A DNA stretch of 64,000 bases from Heligmosomoides polygyrus polygyrus (lineage: Eukaryota > Nematoda > Chromadorea > Rhabditida > Heligmosomidae): positions 7,936,001-8,000,000 of the forward strand of contig OX377202.1 in assembly GCA_947396885.1 (NCBI GenBank). Reading direction: 5' to 3'. Below, one piece after another: positions 1 to 12,200 of this stretch. Under the pieces are notes generated by a model that was not told where the DNA came from, made no database searches, and worked only from the letters and a program-made list of their open reading frames with translations. Both the position numbers and the translations under genes were made by a program. Position 1 is the first letter of the stretch; every line of letters starts with the position of its first letter.

Positions 1-59
1 AGATCATACACTCTATATTAATGCTGCTGCGCGGTGTGTTATGGAAGCACACGACCTAC

Positions 60-275
60 AAGTGCCGTTTTAGAGAGCACAGTGAGAAACTCGAAGCCAT
101 TACAGTCATCGCTTGAAAGTAAACTCACCCGTCTGACAAGCTCATCTCGTGCGACTTTCCAATTCCTGATGAAGTTCCTGTCAACCGTTTGTCCCTCACT
201 TTTATCCAGGTCAAGCAGGCTCAATTCAGGCTCTTCTGATGGAACCATATTGTCGCAAAGTCCATTGTTGGTGAC
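60..275 (-). CDS. UBR3: UBR3 exon 30: RING inter-Cys region
   Basis: 72 codons from acceptor TATGTTCAG to donor GTAGGT. Encodes [29 protein letters not shown] and [14 protein letters not shown]. The position fits the long stretch that separates CPVC from the CGH part of the RING in UBR3, so the second half of the RING should lie left of the window. No internal gap needs to be assumed. Confidence 0.85.
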
Positions 276-3200
276 CTGAACATAAACGTAGTCTGGAATT
301 CGGATCCGTTTGCCGTATTCACATGAGTATGGGAGGGGTGGGAGTAATCACGATTTACGATTTACGCCCATTTTTAGCATTTTTTTTTTACGAATTACGA
401 GTTTTTGGGTCGAGAATCGTAAATTTTCGTAAATGTTCTATCTATGGGCATCTATTCGATCTAAGGGCAACTGCCGCCCAAATGATGTGACACAGCCCGG
501 GTTCGAAAGATGTGCCCATTCTCCTTCCTCTAATAATTCAATCCTGTTTCATTACTGCGTGGTTTTTTAAATAAATGTTATGATGTTGCACCATGACAGG
601 CGACACCGTGTCTTCGCTAGAAATGACACTGTGTCATCTGTCTAACTAGAAACTCCCCAAAAAGGTTAAAATAATTTTTTGTTTATGAAAAATTTTAGTA
701 TAACTTTCGTTGACAATTCAATTTACCTACCCTATAAATGAGCACATTGTTTGAAAGCTGTAATAACGATGATTTGTCGCGACCAAAAACTTCTAGCGCC
801 AGGCGGGATTCGAGCCCGCACCTCCCTCTGACCGGGCGGGAATGCTCTACGCCTTTACACCACCGACGCTGTTTGACCGGTCGAACGCAACATCCACATC
901 TCGAGGGATCAAACAGCGCCGGTGATGTAAAGCCGAAGAGCATTCCCGCCCGTCAGATAGAGATGCGGGTTCAAGCCCCGCGTGGCGCTAGAAGTTTTGA
1001 TTCCAACAATACATTGTCATGAAGCTTACAACCTCGATGCCAGCCATTTGAGGCTTTAAAAACCTGATCTAAACATTGTTTGAAATTTTATAAAAATTTT
1101 ATTTTATGAAAAGTAGGGGCTTAAAGCCTGTTTTGAAGTGCAGGATGACGGCCATTTTTTAGTGCCAAAAGAGGAAATTGCACCATGCCTTCGTCCATGA
1201 CGTTGCGATTTTTATTCGATTGATGGCAGAATTTCTCTTTGCATGGAGTCTGGCACCGGTTAACGACGCAAAAAAACTGAAGGAACACACATATCCTCGC
1301 TCACCTTGATGGTTCATGTAAGTGACATCTCCACCATCAATCAATTAAAAGTTGAGGCGAACCTTTTGAGTGCATGACGCTATCTTTCAATGGGCTATAT
1401 ACTCCCTTCTTTGCTGTGCTTTGAGACAAACTTTAGTCAATAATTTTTCTCCAAAAATGAAAAATTTATAAAATATTAATTTATTGGGCAGGTAAACTGA
1501 AAAAATTCAAAAAAGTTATACTAAGTTTTCCTTGAACAAAAAATTATTCCAACCAACTTATTTGGTTTGTTGTTTAACCTGCCTGAAGGCCATCTCGATT
1601 TGGAAGAGTTAGCTTTGATTCAAAATTCTTGAAGCTAGCTTAGAAGTGTCCAATTTGACTTGAAAAATGTCCAACTTGATTCGAAAAGTGCCCAATTTCA
1701 TGAGAATGGTATATATTATGCAAGACCCTTCGAACAGCATCGGCAATTTGTGAGACAGCGGCAGGCGAGGATTACGAGTAGGTGACACTCCCCTGTTCCT
1801 TTTATCATGAATAACAGACGGTTCGGTAACTCACCCTGACTAACATCCCAAGTGGATTTCGCAACGTAGACGGCGTGTCGAGTTCACCACAAACTGGACA
1901 CTCGTAGAGTCGAACATCATGCTTTAAATGGAAAAAGTGATAACTAGCAGCACGCAAGCAGCGCTCGTACATACCTGGCTGGTGTCGATGGAGTCGATGT
2001 CTTTCTGGCTCAGTCCCTCCCTTTCCATTAACCTCTTCATCACCTCGGAGTTCTTCTTCTTATTCGCAGCGAACAACGCCTCTCGACGTCTTTTCGCTGC
2101 CGCTTTCCGCTCCTTCAAAGGACATGTAAGGGAATGAAGCAGAATCACCCGCCTCGCTCTTTGTTTTCAGACGAATCTTCAGAGATTTTCTTTCATAAAA
2201 GTCGAACAAAAAACCAACTTGAACAGCCTTCTGGTCACTCGCGTCCTCCTTCTTCCCTGCTTCTTCTTCCTTTTCACAGTCCCCGACAGCAGACAACAGC
2301 GAGAGATGAACACCTTCGTCACTAGAACGGCAATTTGCATAACTTGTCACTAAAATTTATAAACTAAATTTTTATACAGGGTGCTTCAAAAAAATCTATA
2401 CACTGTTTGAAAGGTGATAACTTCGCTCACAGTGAAGGTACTGAAGAAGTTAAGGGCTCATGAGAAAGCTTAAGAAAATAAAAATTTTCTGACATATGGG
2501 CGGCATGGAGTGCGCCATGCATGCACTCGTCTGAAATTCAGCATTTTACACTTAACTGTTATAGTTCGTTTGAATACTTGTTATAATTTCTTCACAGAGT
2601 AGCTCTTTCGAATGATTTTGGCTTTCATTTAAGATTTAAAGCTTAAAAACACACTATGGCTTGCGAAAAATGCAGGGTATTCTAACAAAAGCAGGTACTG
2701 TTTGAAAGGTTCTGACCTTGCTGATAGTAAAGCTTTTGAAAATTTTGAGGCTCATATGAAAGCACAGGGTAGCAAGATTTCTGCGGCATACAAATGGTCA
2801 AGATTGCGCCATGCTCCCGACTGGAACATTCCATTTCAGACTTGATTGATTCTGCATGGGTTAACTGCTTGTTAAAATCCTGTTACTACTTGGCCGCCTA
2901 ACCTGTGCTGTGCTTCTTTTAACGTTTAGAACTTGACAATCACATAAAAAACACGGTTAATGTGGCCAAGTAGTAACAAATTGTAACAAGCATTCAGCTC
3001 ATGTACAATCAACCGAGTGTGAAATTCAAGGTTTGAAGCGGAGACACGGCGCAATCTTGACCATTTGCAAGCGGCAGAAGTCTCGCAACCCTGTGCTTTC
3101 ATGTGAGTCTCAAACGTCTTCAAAAGCTCCACTAGCGACAACGTTAGAACCTTTCAAATAGTACCTGCATTTTTGAGGACACCTTGCATTTTTTGCAAGC

Positions 3201-6200
3201 CATAGTGTGTTTTTACGTTTCAGACCTTAAAAGAAGTATAAATCAATTGAAACAGCTATTTTGTGAAGAAATTATAACAAGTATTCAAGCGAAACACAAT
3301 CAATCGAGTGTAAAATGAAAAATTTTAGACGAGTGCATGGCGCATTCCATTCCTGTCATATGTAAGGAAATTTCTACTTTCTTAAGCTGTCACATGAGCC
3401 CTTAACTTCTTCAGTACCTTTACTGTGAGCGAAGTTATCACCTTTGAAACAGTTTATACATTTTTTAAAGACACGCTGTAAATTAAATAAAATAATTTAT
3501 ACAAGTTTAAATTTACAGAAGAAGTCAAGAAGAACGACCTACCACTTGGAGATGAATGTCACAAGTCTGGCTAGGTATTCAGCTGCTCCGCCAATGATCC
3601 GCTGCTTCTCAAAGTCACCGGCTACGGTTTTTCTGAGAAACTTCACTTTGTTGCCTCGTTTCTCGCACTCGATCAGGAACAAGACGAACACCAGAAGTGG
3701 TAGCTGCACGACTTTTCTGGAACGGAGCTCACTCTTTAACGGGGAAAAGACGTCTTATCCAAGTTTGGAAGGTCATAAAACTTCCACAACTCACAGTCCC
3801 TCAGTCGCTATGTAGCTCTTCCTAAAGCGATTGATAGCCGCTCGTCTTTCTGCCGTCGGCAGCGTGAACATGTACTGATACGCCAGCGTCAGAAGGTACA
3901 CGACCAGCTGGGTGGTTGTCTCGCGTATTTCAGGTCGCCCAATTATTCCCTGCAAGATCCTACGATAACAATATTGAACTGGTTTTGAAGTATTAATGCA
4001 CAGGACATGTGGACCAAAGACACTTACACTCCTCGCACCACTTCCTGTTTATGTCCGCCCCGGCAGAAGTTTGAAATAGTTCAGAATGGGTGAGGTGACA
4101 CCCACTAATTGACTTTAACATAGGGTAGCGATGTAGGATCAGAGCAAATCTGACAGATTTCAATATGAAACGCCGAAACCCGTCGGAACGTCGAATTCCT
4201 CTATTCTTCAAAACGCAAAAAAATAGCTAGTCTATGAGTACGTCCGTCACGTCCACGCAAAATTAATTGCCGCAGGAAGGCTTTCACAACTGCCCATCAG
4301 ATATAGGACTGAGCTCTGCTCAGGCCTGCTATCTGATGTGAGCAACAAGAAAATAAAATGGCTGGTGAACGATTTTACATCACTTGAACAGCATCGATTT
4401 CCCAGACGAAACCAATCGATAATGTCGACATTTGTCCGGAAATGACATTAGCAGTGAGAATGGCGTGAATATTAAGTCAGTAGACATAGTTCACCATGAC
4501 GAAACAGTATCCATCGACCAGGTAATATGAACCGACGACACCGATTTTTCCAGAAACGGTCCTATGGAGCGGAAATAACGCATGTTGGCCAGTGAATAGG
4601 TCCTACGAATAGAAGGTATCGACTGTCCAATCAATGGATAAGGATAAGGATAAAGGACGGCGTTACTCAATCCCTTCTGGGATGCGCCAGCGCATTCTAC
4701 TTCCATGGGATGTCGTGGAGGCGACATGAATGCGTATTTGGCTACACAATGACTTGCGGTGGCCAGCCGATGAACAAGTCAGCGCTCTATCCTTCCCAGA
4801 CAAGTCTGGTACCAATTCACCGACCCCGGAGGGATGGAAGGCTTGGTTTGCCTGGGCGGGAAATCCGAACCAGGAACCTGGTATCGGGTGCACGCGACAA
4901 TCGCGCCTCCTCCGACTGCGCTACACGCGCCCGTGTCCAATCAATGAGGATCGATAATGTAGAATGTTGCTCAAAAATTGCCTTTGAAACAAGGAACATT
5001 TGAATAAGGGACAATAGATTTACAAGCAGTATCCATCAACCAGGCAGTATCGATTGATATTATCGATTCTTTCAAAAATGGCGGTATGACGTGGGAATAG
5101 CCTGAATACGCTAACTAGTCGATGGCCCTCACGAACATGAGCTAAGACGGTGTCGATCGGTCAATCATTACCATTCCATGTTATCGATTTTTGAAGAAAT
5201 AGTCACTTGAAGTGCGAATCATGCGAATATGCCGGCCGCTGAAAAGGCTTCACAAAAAGTGAACAATATGGACCTGCAATCAAGTGGTTCGTCGGCCTAG
5301 CGGCCGCCTACGACTGGTTGGGGGCTTCGCCCCAAACCCCGAGAATAGACGCAATGGCCGCTACGGGTTTCCTATTCTTCCCTAGGCCTTCTGCCCTTTA
5401 TGATAATCGAGATGGATAGATTGATCCGACTTCAGATTCGTGTTCAGCGACCTCAGTTACCCCCAGGGCCGAAGTTTCGCGCCACTTGAGCGCCATCCTC
5501 AAAAAAAATCGATAATATCGATCGATGTCGATTGGTCGGCTTCAGATTCGTGTTCAGCGACCTCGATTACCCCCAGGGCCGAAGTTTCGTGCCGCCTACA
5601 TGTTCGGCACGTCTGCGGCTCGCCATGCACGCTTGCCGACGTGTTCGGCACGTCTACGGCTCGCCATGCACGGTTGCCTACGTGTTCGGCTGCCGCGCCC
5701 AAAGTCAAGTGTGACGGACGGACGAACAGTGTCACACACGCACGCACATACACAACTTCTTGCTGCTTTATATATATATATATAGTAGGATAGTTCCGTA
5801 TGTTCTCACGATTGGAGTCCTTGTTGCACTTTTTAGAAGACTAGATTTAGGAATTCTCAGAAGTTAAACTCGCCAATAAAATCCCCTTTCGGACCCTTCC
5901 ATCTATCGATCGGTTGGTCTTGAGTACCGTATATAAGAAAGAGAGGAAATACAATGAAATTACCGCTTCAAGCACCACAATACAGAGTTGGATGAAGCGA
6001 TCGCACAGCAAAACTCTGGCTATGCTTCGAACACTCTCATGTCGTGTGCCATCGGAAAAGTCTGACAGCCGGTAGGGGATCCACATCTGCAGTATCTTCT
6101 CTTCTGTTCCCAGGATTTCTCGTTCCCTGAAATAATGCATCCATGTTTGATGTATCGCCAACCACGAATGCAATCACAACTGCTTAAAGCCTTTGCTACC

Positions 6201-9200
6201 GCTCATCGCTTTCACTATTTACCTAATTTTGACACCAAATTTGACACCATTAAAATCAGACTGGACACTTTTCTAGGCAAGCTTCACGCATTGAAATCAC
6301 ACTTATAATTTTCGAAATCAAAACGAGCGCCTTCCAGATTAAAGCAGAGGCTCTCCGAGAAGGTTAGTATAACTGCTCGTTCAAGAAAAATTTGTATGAC
6401 TTTCCTTGAAGGATAAGAATGGATAAAGGATGACGTGCTCAAACCCTTTTGGGGAAGGATGGAAGGCTTGGTTGGCCTGGACGGGAAATCTGAACCAAGA
6501 ACCTGTAGTGTGTCATATGTACGCGACAACCGGCGCCTCCCCCGACTGCGCTAAACGCGGTTTGATTACCCAAGTTTGAGATAATGTCCATTAGCCGTGC
6601 AGCAGCTGCTTGCTTGAGACCAGTTCACACGAGGTTTTAGGTGGTGCAGAACGCCTCTGCTACGGCTTTAACTCCAGGAAGCTCGAAAGGGCAACTTCAA
6701 AGGCTGAAAGAAAGTCGCGCTTCTTCAGGTATGGACGAAATCACTCCCGCGATCCCAAGTTCAAAAGAGTTCCTAATCACTCCAAGGAGATAACCTTGGC
6801 CAGTTCATGCTTCGTCGTCCTGGCCATGCGTATGAGGACTACCCGCTCTTGTTCCTGACAGGATTCTTGTTCACGACCTTCTGCTTAAAAAAGCAGCTAC
6901 AGTTTCACGAAAATCGAAGAGGCTGACTTGACTGAAGCAAGTCGTCTGCGCCGTGGGATTGGGACTACTGGAAGAGGGAAAGTGCCGCTTTCGACTTCGA
7001 AGGTATGACGCACAGGCGCTGCGGGTTGATAGAAAACAAAATGGTATAAAAAGAAAATTCTAGACTAGGAGAGAATGCACTTAGAAAACACACAACTCAC
7101 ATTTTCTCCACGTCCATGAAAACTCCTGTGCTTGACTTCGGATATAGTGCTCGATGCTGACACAACACGGGACAGAATTCATTCAGCCAAACCTGAAGAT
7201 AAACGCCACTAAACGCCAAGCGTTCGGAAACACCTCAAAACCACTCCACCAACGTTCAGCACAAGCTGCTAAGAAACCCTTCGAATTTGGTTAGCGCGGC
7301 GGCACTATTTTACTTTCGCGACTCCATAGGAAGAAGAGAGCTCGAAAAAATCTCAAACATTTCGCTCAAGGGGACTGTTTGGGGCATTAATCACGAGTCT
7401 TACTCCCCTTTTTTTGAAACTGTGACCTTTGTAACTTGAAACACAATAGGTTACTGTAGGTGAGGGAGAGTAGAGCTCTTGGGGTTACGAACACCGGCTG
7501 CACCTACATCTCCACCACGGTGGTTATTTGAAGTGTTGATCACAAACTTGACATCATCTGAAATTTCGGCCGATTTCAGTAGGTTACGGTGAGTACGGCT
7601 ACCCAGACAAAAATTTTGATTGGTAATCGATCATGAACTGGTTTGAAACCCGTTGGTTAGTAAACAACCATGAAAGGGTTTGGAACCGATCAGCGAAAGA
7701 TGGCCACGCCCCTCGCGGCGCTATAGCAACACGTGCTGCGTGAGGGTGTGGCCTCTTTTCGTGCTCTGTTCCAATCCCTTTTATGGTCAGTTATTAAAGG
7801 GTTTCAAACCAGCTTATGGTCGGTTACTAACCAAAATTTGTTTGAGTAAAAACGCGCCAAATGAGCTTCTGGACGCACACTGAATATTTTTGAAAAAGAT
7901 TGCTACCTTTACATAATAGCTGTGACATCCAAGTTAGCCTTTAAAAGAAATGCTGGTGATAAGTTATTGTTTTGTGAAGTCTACATTACTCCTACAGCTT
8001 TTCTCACGCACACCTACCGTAAGGGCCCGTTTATACTTCGACGTCGAGCGACGCGACGGCATGTGAAGTGGCCAAATTGATCGATCGCGTCGCTCAATCA
8101 ATATGGCCACTATACGTGGCGTCGCGTCGCTCGGCGTCGAAGTATAAACGGGGCCTAACCTACCGTACTCCATCGCAATACTAAAAACCGATGTCATATT
8201 CGTGATCAGCACCCAAAATAACCGCCTCCCCGGTAAGATTTGGACGAAGTCGTTGACCATGACCCCGACAGCTTTACTTATCCGCGTCTACAGTAATCGA
8301 CCGAAATTTCAAAGATTGATGTAAAGTTCGTGATCAATATAGAAAATATTATTATATTTAAAAAAGATATTATTATTATTGTATATTATAAAGAAATATT
8401 AATATTATATATTATGCGAATAAATAGGCAAAATCTAGGCGAAATCGGTGATCATGAACCCGCTAGCTTCATTCACACGCGCTTACCATACCTACTGTAA
8501 TCAACCGAAGATTCAAAAAAAAAAGTCAGATTAGTAATCAGTTAGTAATACCCCCCCCCCCCCAACTAACCCGCACGGGGGAAGTTTGTGCGAAATTTTT
8601 TCGACCTCCGTTCAACTTCTGCAGCCGTGAAAGTTCAATAGCGCCGGAAGCGCCGAAAATTCCCCACCTCCGCTTTCAGCTGGTACGCTCCTTGACGCAT
8701 CTGACCGCCGGGTACAGCTACAGGTTCAGAGAAGTCGGCGATCTGAAAGAAATGTTAGACAAGAGAAGCCATACCAACAAGTCTATTTAAGAGACAGCAT
8801 TACCCACATCGTTTAGAACTCGATCAAAGAGCGGATCGATGGACTCGGCGCCTCTGCTTCCTTTCTCGGCGATAATGGATCGAAGACGAGAATGAGTGTG
8901 GGCGCCACCGGCCAGAGCATTCACCTGGGCAGAAACGTTAGGACTGGTTACCAGCTGAGCTGTAGGTCAGCTTGCGGAAGACAAAATTATTAAAATCCAC
9001 TTATTTGAAATACTCGATGGGGGATTCCGCTTTGGTACTTAGGGTCTCTCTTTTAACCCTTTTAGCCCCCATGGAAAGTCAAAGGCATTCCCTGATAGCT
9101 AACCAGGGAAGGGTTTCGGGCGTTTGTCTGAACGTCGAAAGCGAACACCCTTCAACATGTAGAGAAGTACTTTCCATTTCTGCAAAGTCTTATAACTTAC

Positions 9201-12200
9201 CAACTTAGAGACTCTAAAATCTCACAATGGAAATGCAGATTCGCTCAAGGCAGCACCCCTCCAAACACGAAAAAAAATCGGGAAAAATCCAAAAATACTG
9301 TAGCTCAAGAAGTCGAACATCGGACCCCAAGGCTACCCAGCAGCATTTTTGCTAGTTTTCTGCATACTCTATGTTTAAAAGATATTACCTTGTGCGACCG
9401 GACACATCCATAGTGAAATTTCCGCCCCTAACTCGGTAAGTTCAAGGGCTTTGCAAAACTGGAATCTACTTTTGTACGATTTGAAGGAAGAAAATTCTTT
9501 CGTTAGTAATCGATATTCTATTATCAATCGTATAACAGTCGATTCCGGATTTCCGTCGTTCAGACAAACGCCTGAGACCTTTCCTCGTAAGTGCATATGG
9601 AAAGCGGTATTCATTCTCTTACAACTCAAACAGTAGCGACATTTTTGGAGTGCGATTTATACCATTTTCAGGTCTAATCGGAGAGTTTTTAGATCAAACT
9701 GGACACATTTCAAACCAAACTGGACACTTTTCAAACCAAATTGGACACTTTTCACCTCAAATTGGACACTCTTCCAAGCTGGTCCATGAACTTTGAAATC
9801 AAACTGAACGTCTTCCAAATTGAAACGAGCTTCTTACAGGTTAGTCTGAAGATTCACAAGGATGGTTAGAATAATTTTTTGTTCAAGTAAAACTTAGAAA
9901 AACTTTTTTGATTTTTTACCTCAGCTGTCCGAATGAAATGATTTTACAAAATTTTATTCTTTGAAAAAACAATAAATTAAATTTTGTGTTAAGGCGCAGG
10001 AAGGCAGCAATCATGTCGTGCATCAAAAGACTGGATTGCGCCATGCACTCGAAAAGTTCAACGCAAGGTTTATTTGGTCGATAGTGTAAATACTGCCTAC
10101 ATGCAGCAAGAAAGATAGGATGTGTTTTTTTTACAATTGTTTATGTTGCACCGCTTGCAGGTGAAAAACTGCATGGAAACAGAAATTTTGATATCAATCG
10201 AATAGAAATCGCGAAGTATCGGACGGTGGTATAGCGCAATCAAAACATGTACTAAATAATTGTTTATCCTCAAAAAAAATTGTAAAATTTTTTGAAAAAC
10301 TTCAATCTTTTCCCTCCCTGAGCTTCTTGTCTAGTAGCTGCCTCACGTCGTGCATTGTACTGCATGTGTTTCCATTGCAGCCATTATTTAATATTTATTG
10401 GGTAGATGAATTAAAACTTTAAAGAAAAAGTTATACTAAAATTAGAGGAGAGCTGCTACATCGCTAATGAAAGTAGATTGTCACAGATGTGAAATCTAAT
10501 GAAATTCCGAAAAGAAAATGTGAGATTTGTGGCCAGCTTCCCAAATAACCTTCCACGAGGACTTTGAGCAAAATCGAAGGTCCCGACACGAAAACTGCTG
10601 TCATCGATTTGGTAGAAAACCGACCGCTCAATCGATACAGCGGACATGGGCACCATGTTCACCATTCTAAATAACCCTTACAGACGAAATTTGGATGGAC
10701 CTGATGCCGTCCTTCTCAACTGAATAGACCACAGCGCACCAATGAGCGGCACTGTCGTCAATGGGTTAAGAACAAGTTCAGTTGAAGTAGGGGATAGTGA
10801 GGAACATAGCTCACCATTTCAGAACGAAGAGCAGCTTCGCTCGAAGCGCCGCAGTTCGCATTCAGCACTACCAGCTCGCTCAGCAGTCTCAAAATTCGGA
10901 AAATATTAAAGCGCTGACGACCCTCTTCCTCTCGAAAACGTGGATCTCAGTGCAGCGAACACACCATAAACGCTTACCTAAGTGCAGATGCAACCATAGG
11001 GTCGACCCACTCCATTCTAGTGATAACATCGGCATTGTCTTCGTTGAAAATGTAGCCTAGCTCGGATATGTTCTCCTCGTCGATGTACCGAAGACTGAAT
11101 ACAAGGGTTTTGCTGCGTAAGAGAAGATCGCCGTAAAACATCTTAAGAAACAGTGAAAACCACCCATACATTGAAGAGCCCTCGCCAGCAGTGTCTAAGC
11201 CCATCGCTTTCCTTTCGTGAATAGCAGCCATAACCACATCAGCCCTTCCCTAAAACCAGAAATCGCGTATAAGAAACAGCACAGCTTCTCGTATTCTGCT
11301 TGGAGACTTACAGGTGGTAATTCCTTGAGAATATCCTTGATTTTCGCTGCACATCTTTCCCAGTTCGCATCGGCAGCTTCATCCGGAGTCAAGCGTCCGT
11401 TGCCTGTAATGCGGAAAAAAGTGATTAGCATCGTGGACAGATCTCGTGTCTGAGAAATATGGAAGATCAGCACCCCAAATAACCCCCTAGGCGAAGTTTG
11501 GGCGAATTTTTCTTCGACCTCTCCTCGACCTCTGGAGTACAATGGTGCCGAGGCTGCGCCGGGAACTCGCTCACTACGCCACGGCTTAGACTTGATTGAT
11601 AGTGAAAATTATGTGAAGCTGTGCATGCATGAAAGTACGCATAGTTGCGATCTTATATTGAGCTCTGATGTTCTCAGAGAAACCTAAGCGCTATCACAAT
11701 TAAAGCCTTATCTTTAGGGGGACTTGAGGGAAGAACTCGTTCACGTTGTAGGAATGAACGCGATGAACTGAATTTGCTTTAAGCTGCATAAAAGTCATTT
11801 TTACCAGAAGAAGGAGGCAACTGCCACTTTTCGTCCGCTTTAGAGTTGGTCAATGCTAGCAAAGGAAGTCACAAACCGGATTCAACGGCAGTCCTCGGAG
11901 AATCGCTCGTGTCGCTCACATCCATGCTAGTGTCGGAGAACGGATCCTTGTTGTCAATCGCAAAACGAAACACATCAACCAGGTGGAAATTGTGTATCAA
12001 AGCATCCATAAACCAGTTCGGGTCCACGTTGGCAGCACAATACCTGAACTTTGTGATGACATGAAATGAAAAGCAGACGTATAACTAAAACATAGTCAGA
12101 TGAAATCACACGTTTCTAAAACGCTTTTCATGAATGTGGAATGCGAAAAACGAACTGTCAATCTCAGTGACATCAATAAAATTATGTAACTGCGTAAGGA

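Noticed and set aside
300..1830. Apparent loss of the second half of the RING domain between exons 29 and 30
   Set aside because: Exon 30 aligns better with the long inter-Cys part of the UBR3 RING, so the CGH..CPLC part is expected left of the window, not missing.
4029..4120. Possible UBR3 exon ([18 protein letters not shown]) with a GTAAGT donor
   Set aside because: Exons 25 and 26 already join in phase and match the family; inserting this block breaks the frame and has no human counterpart.
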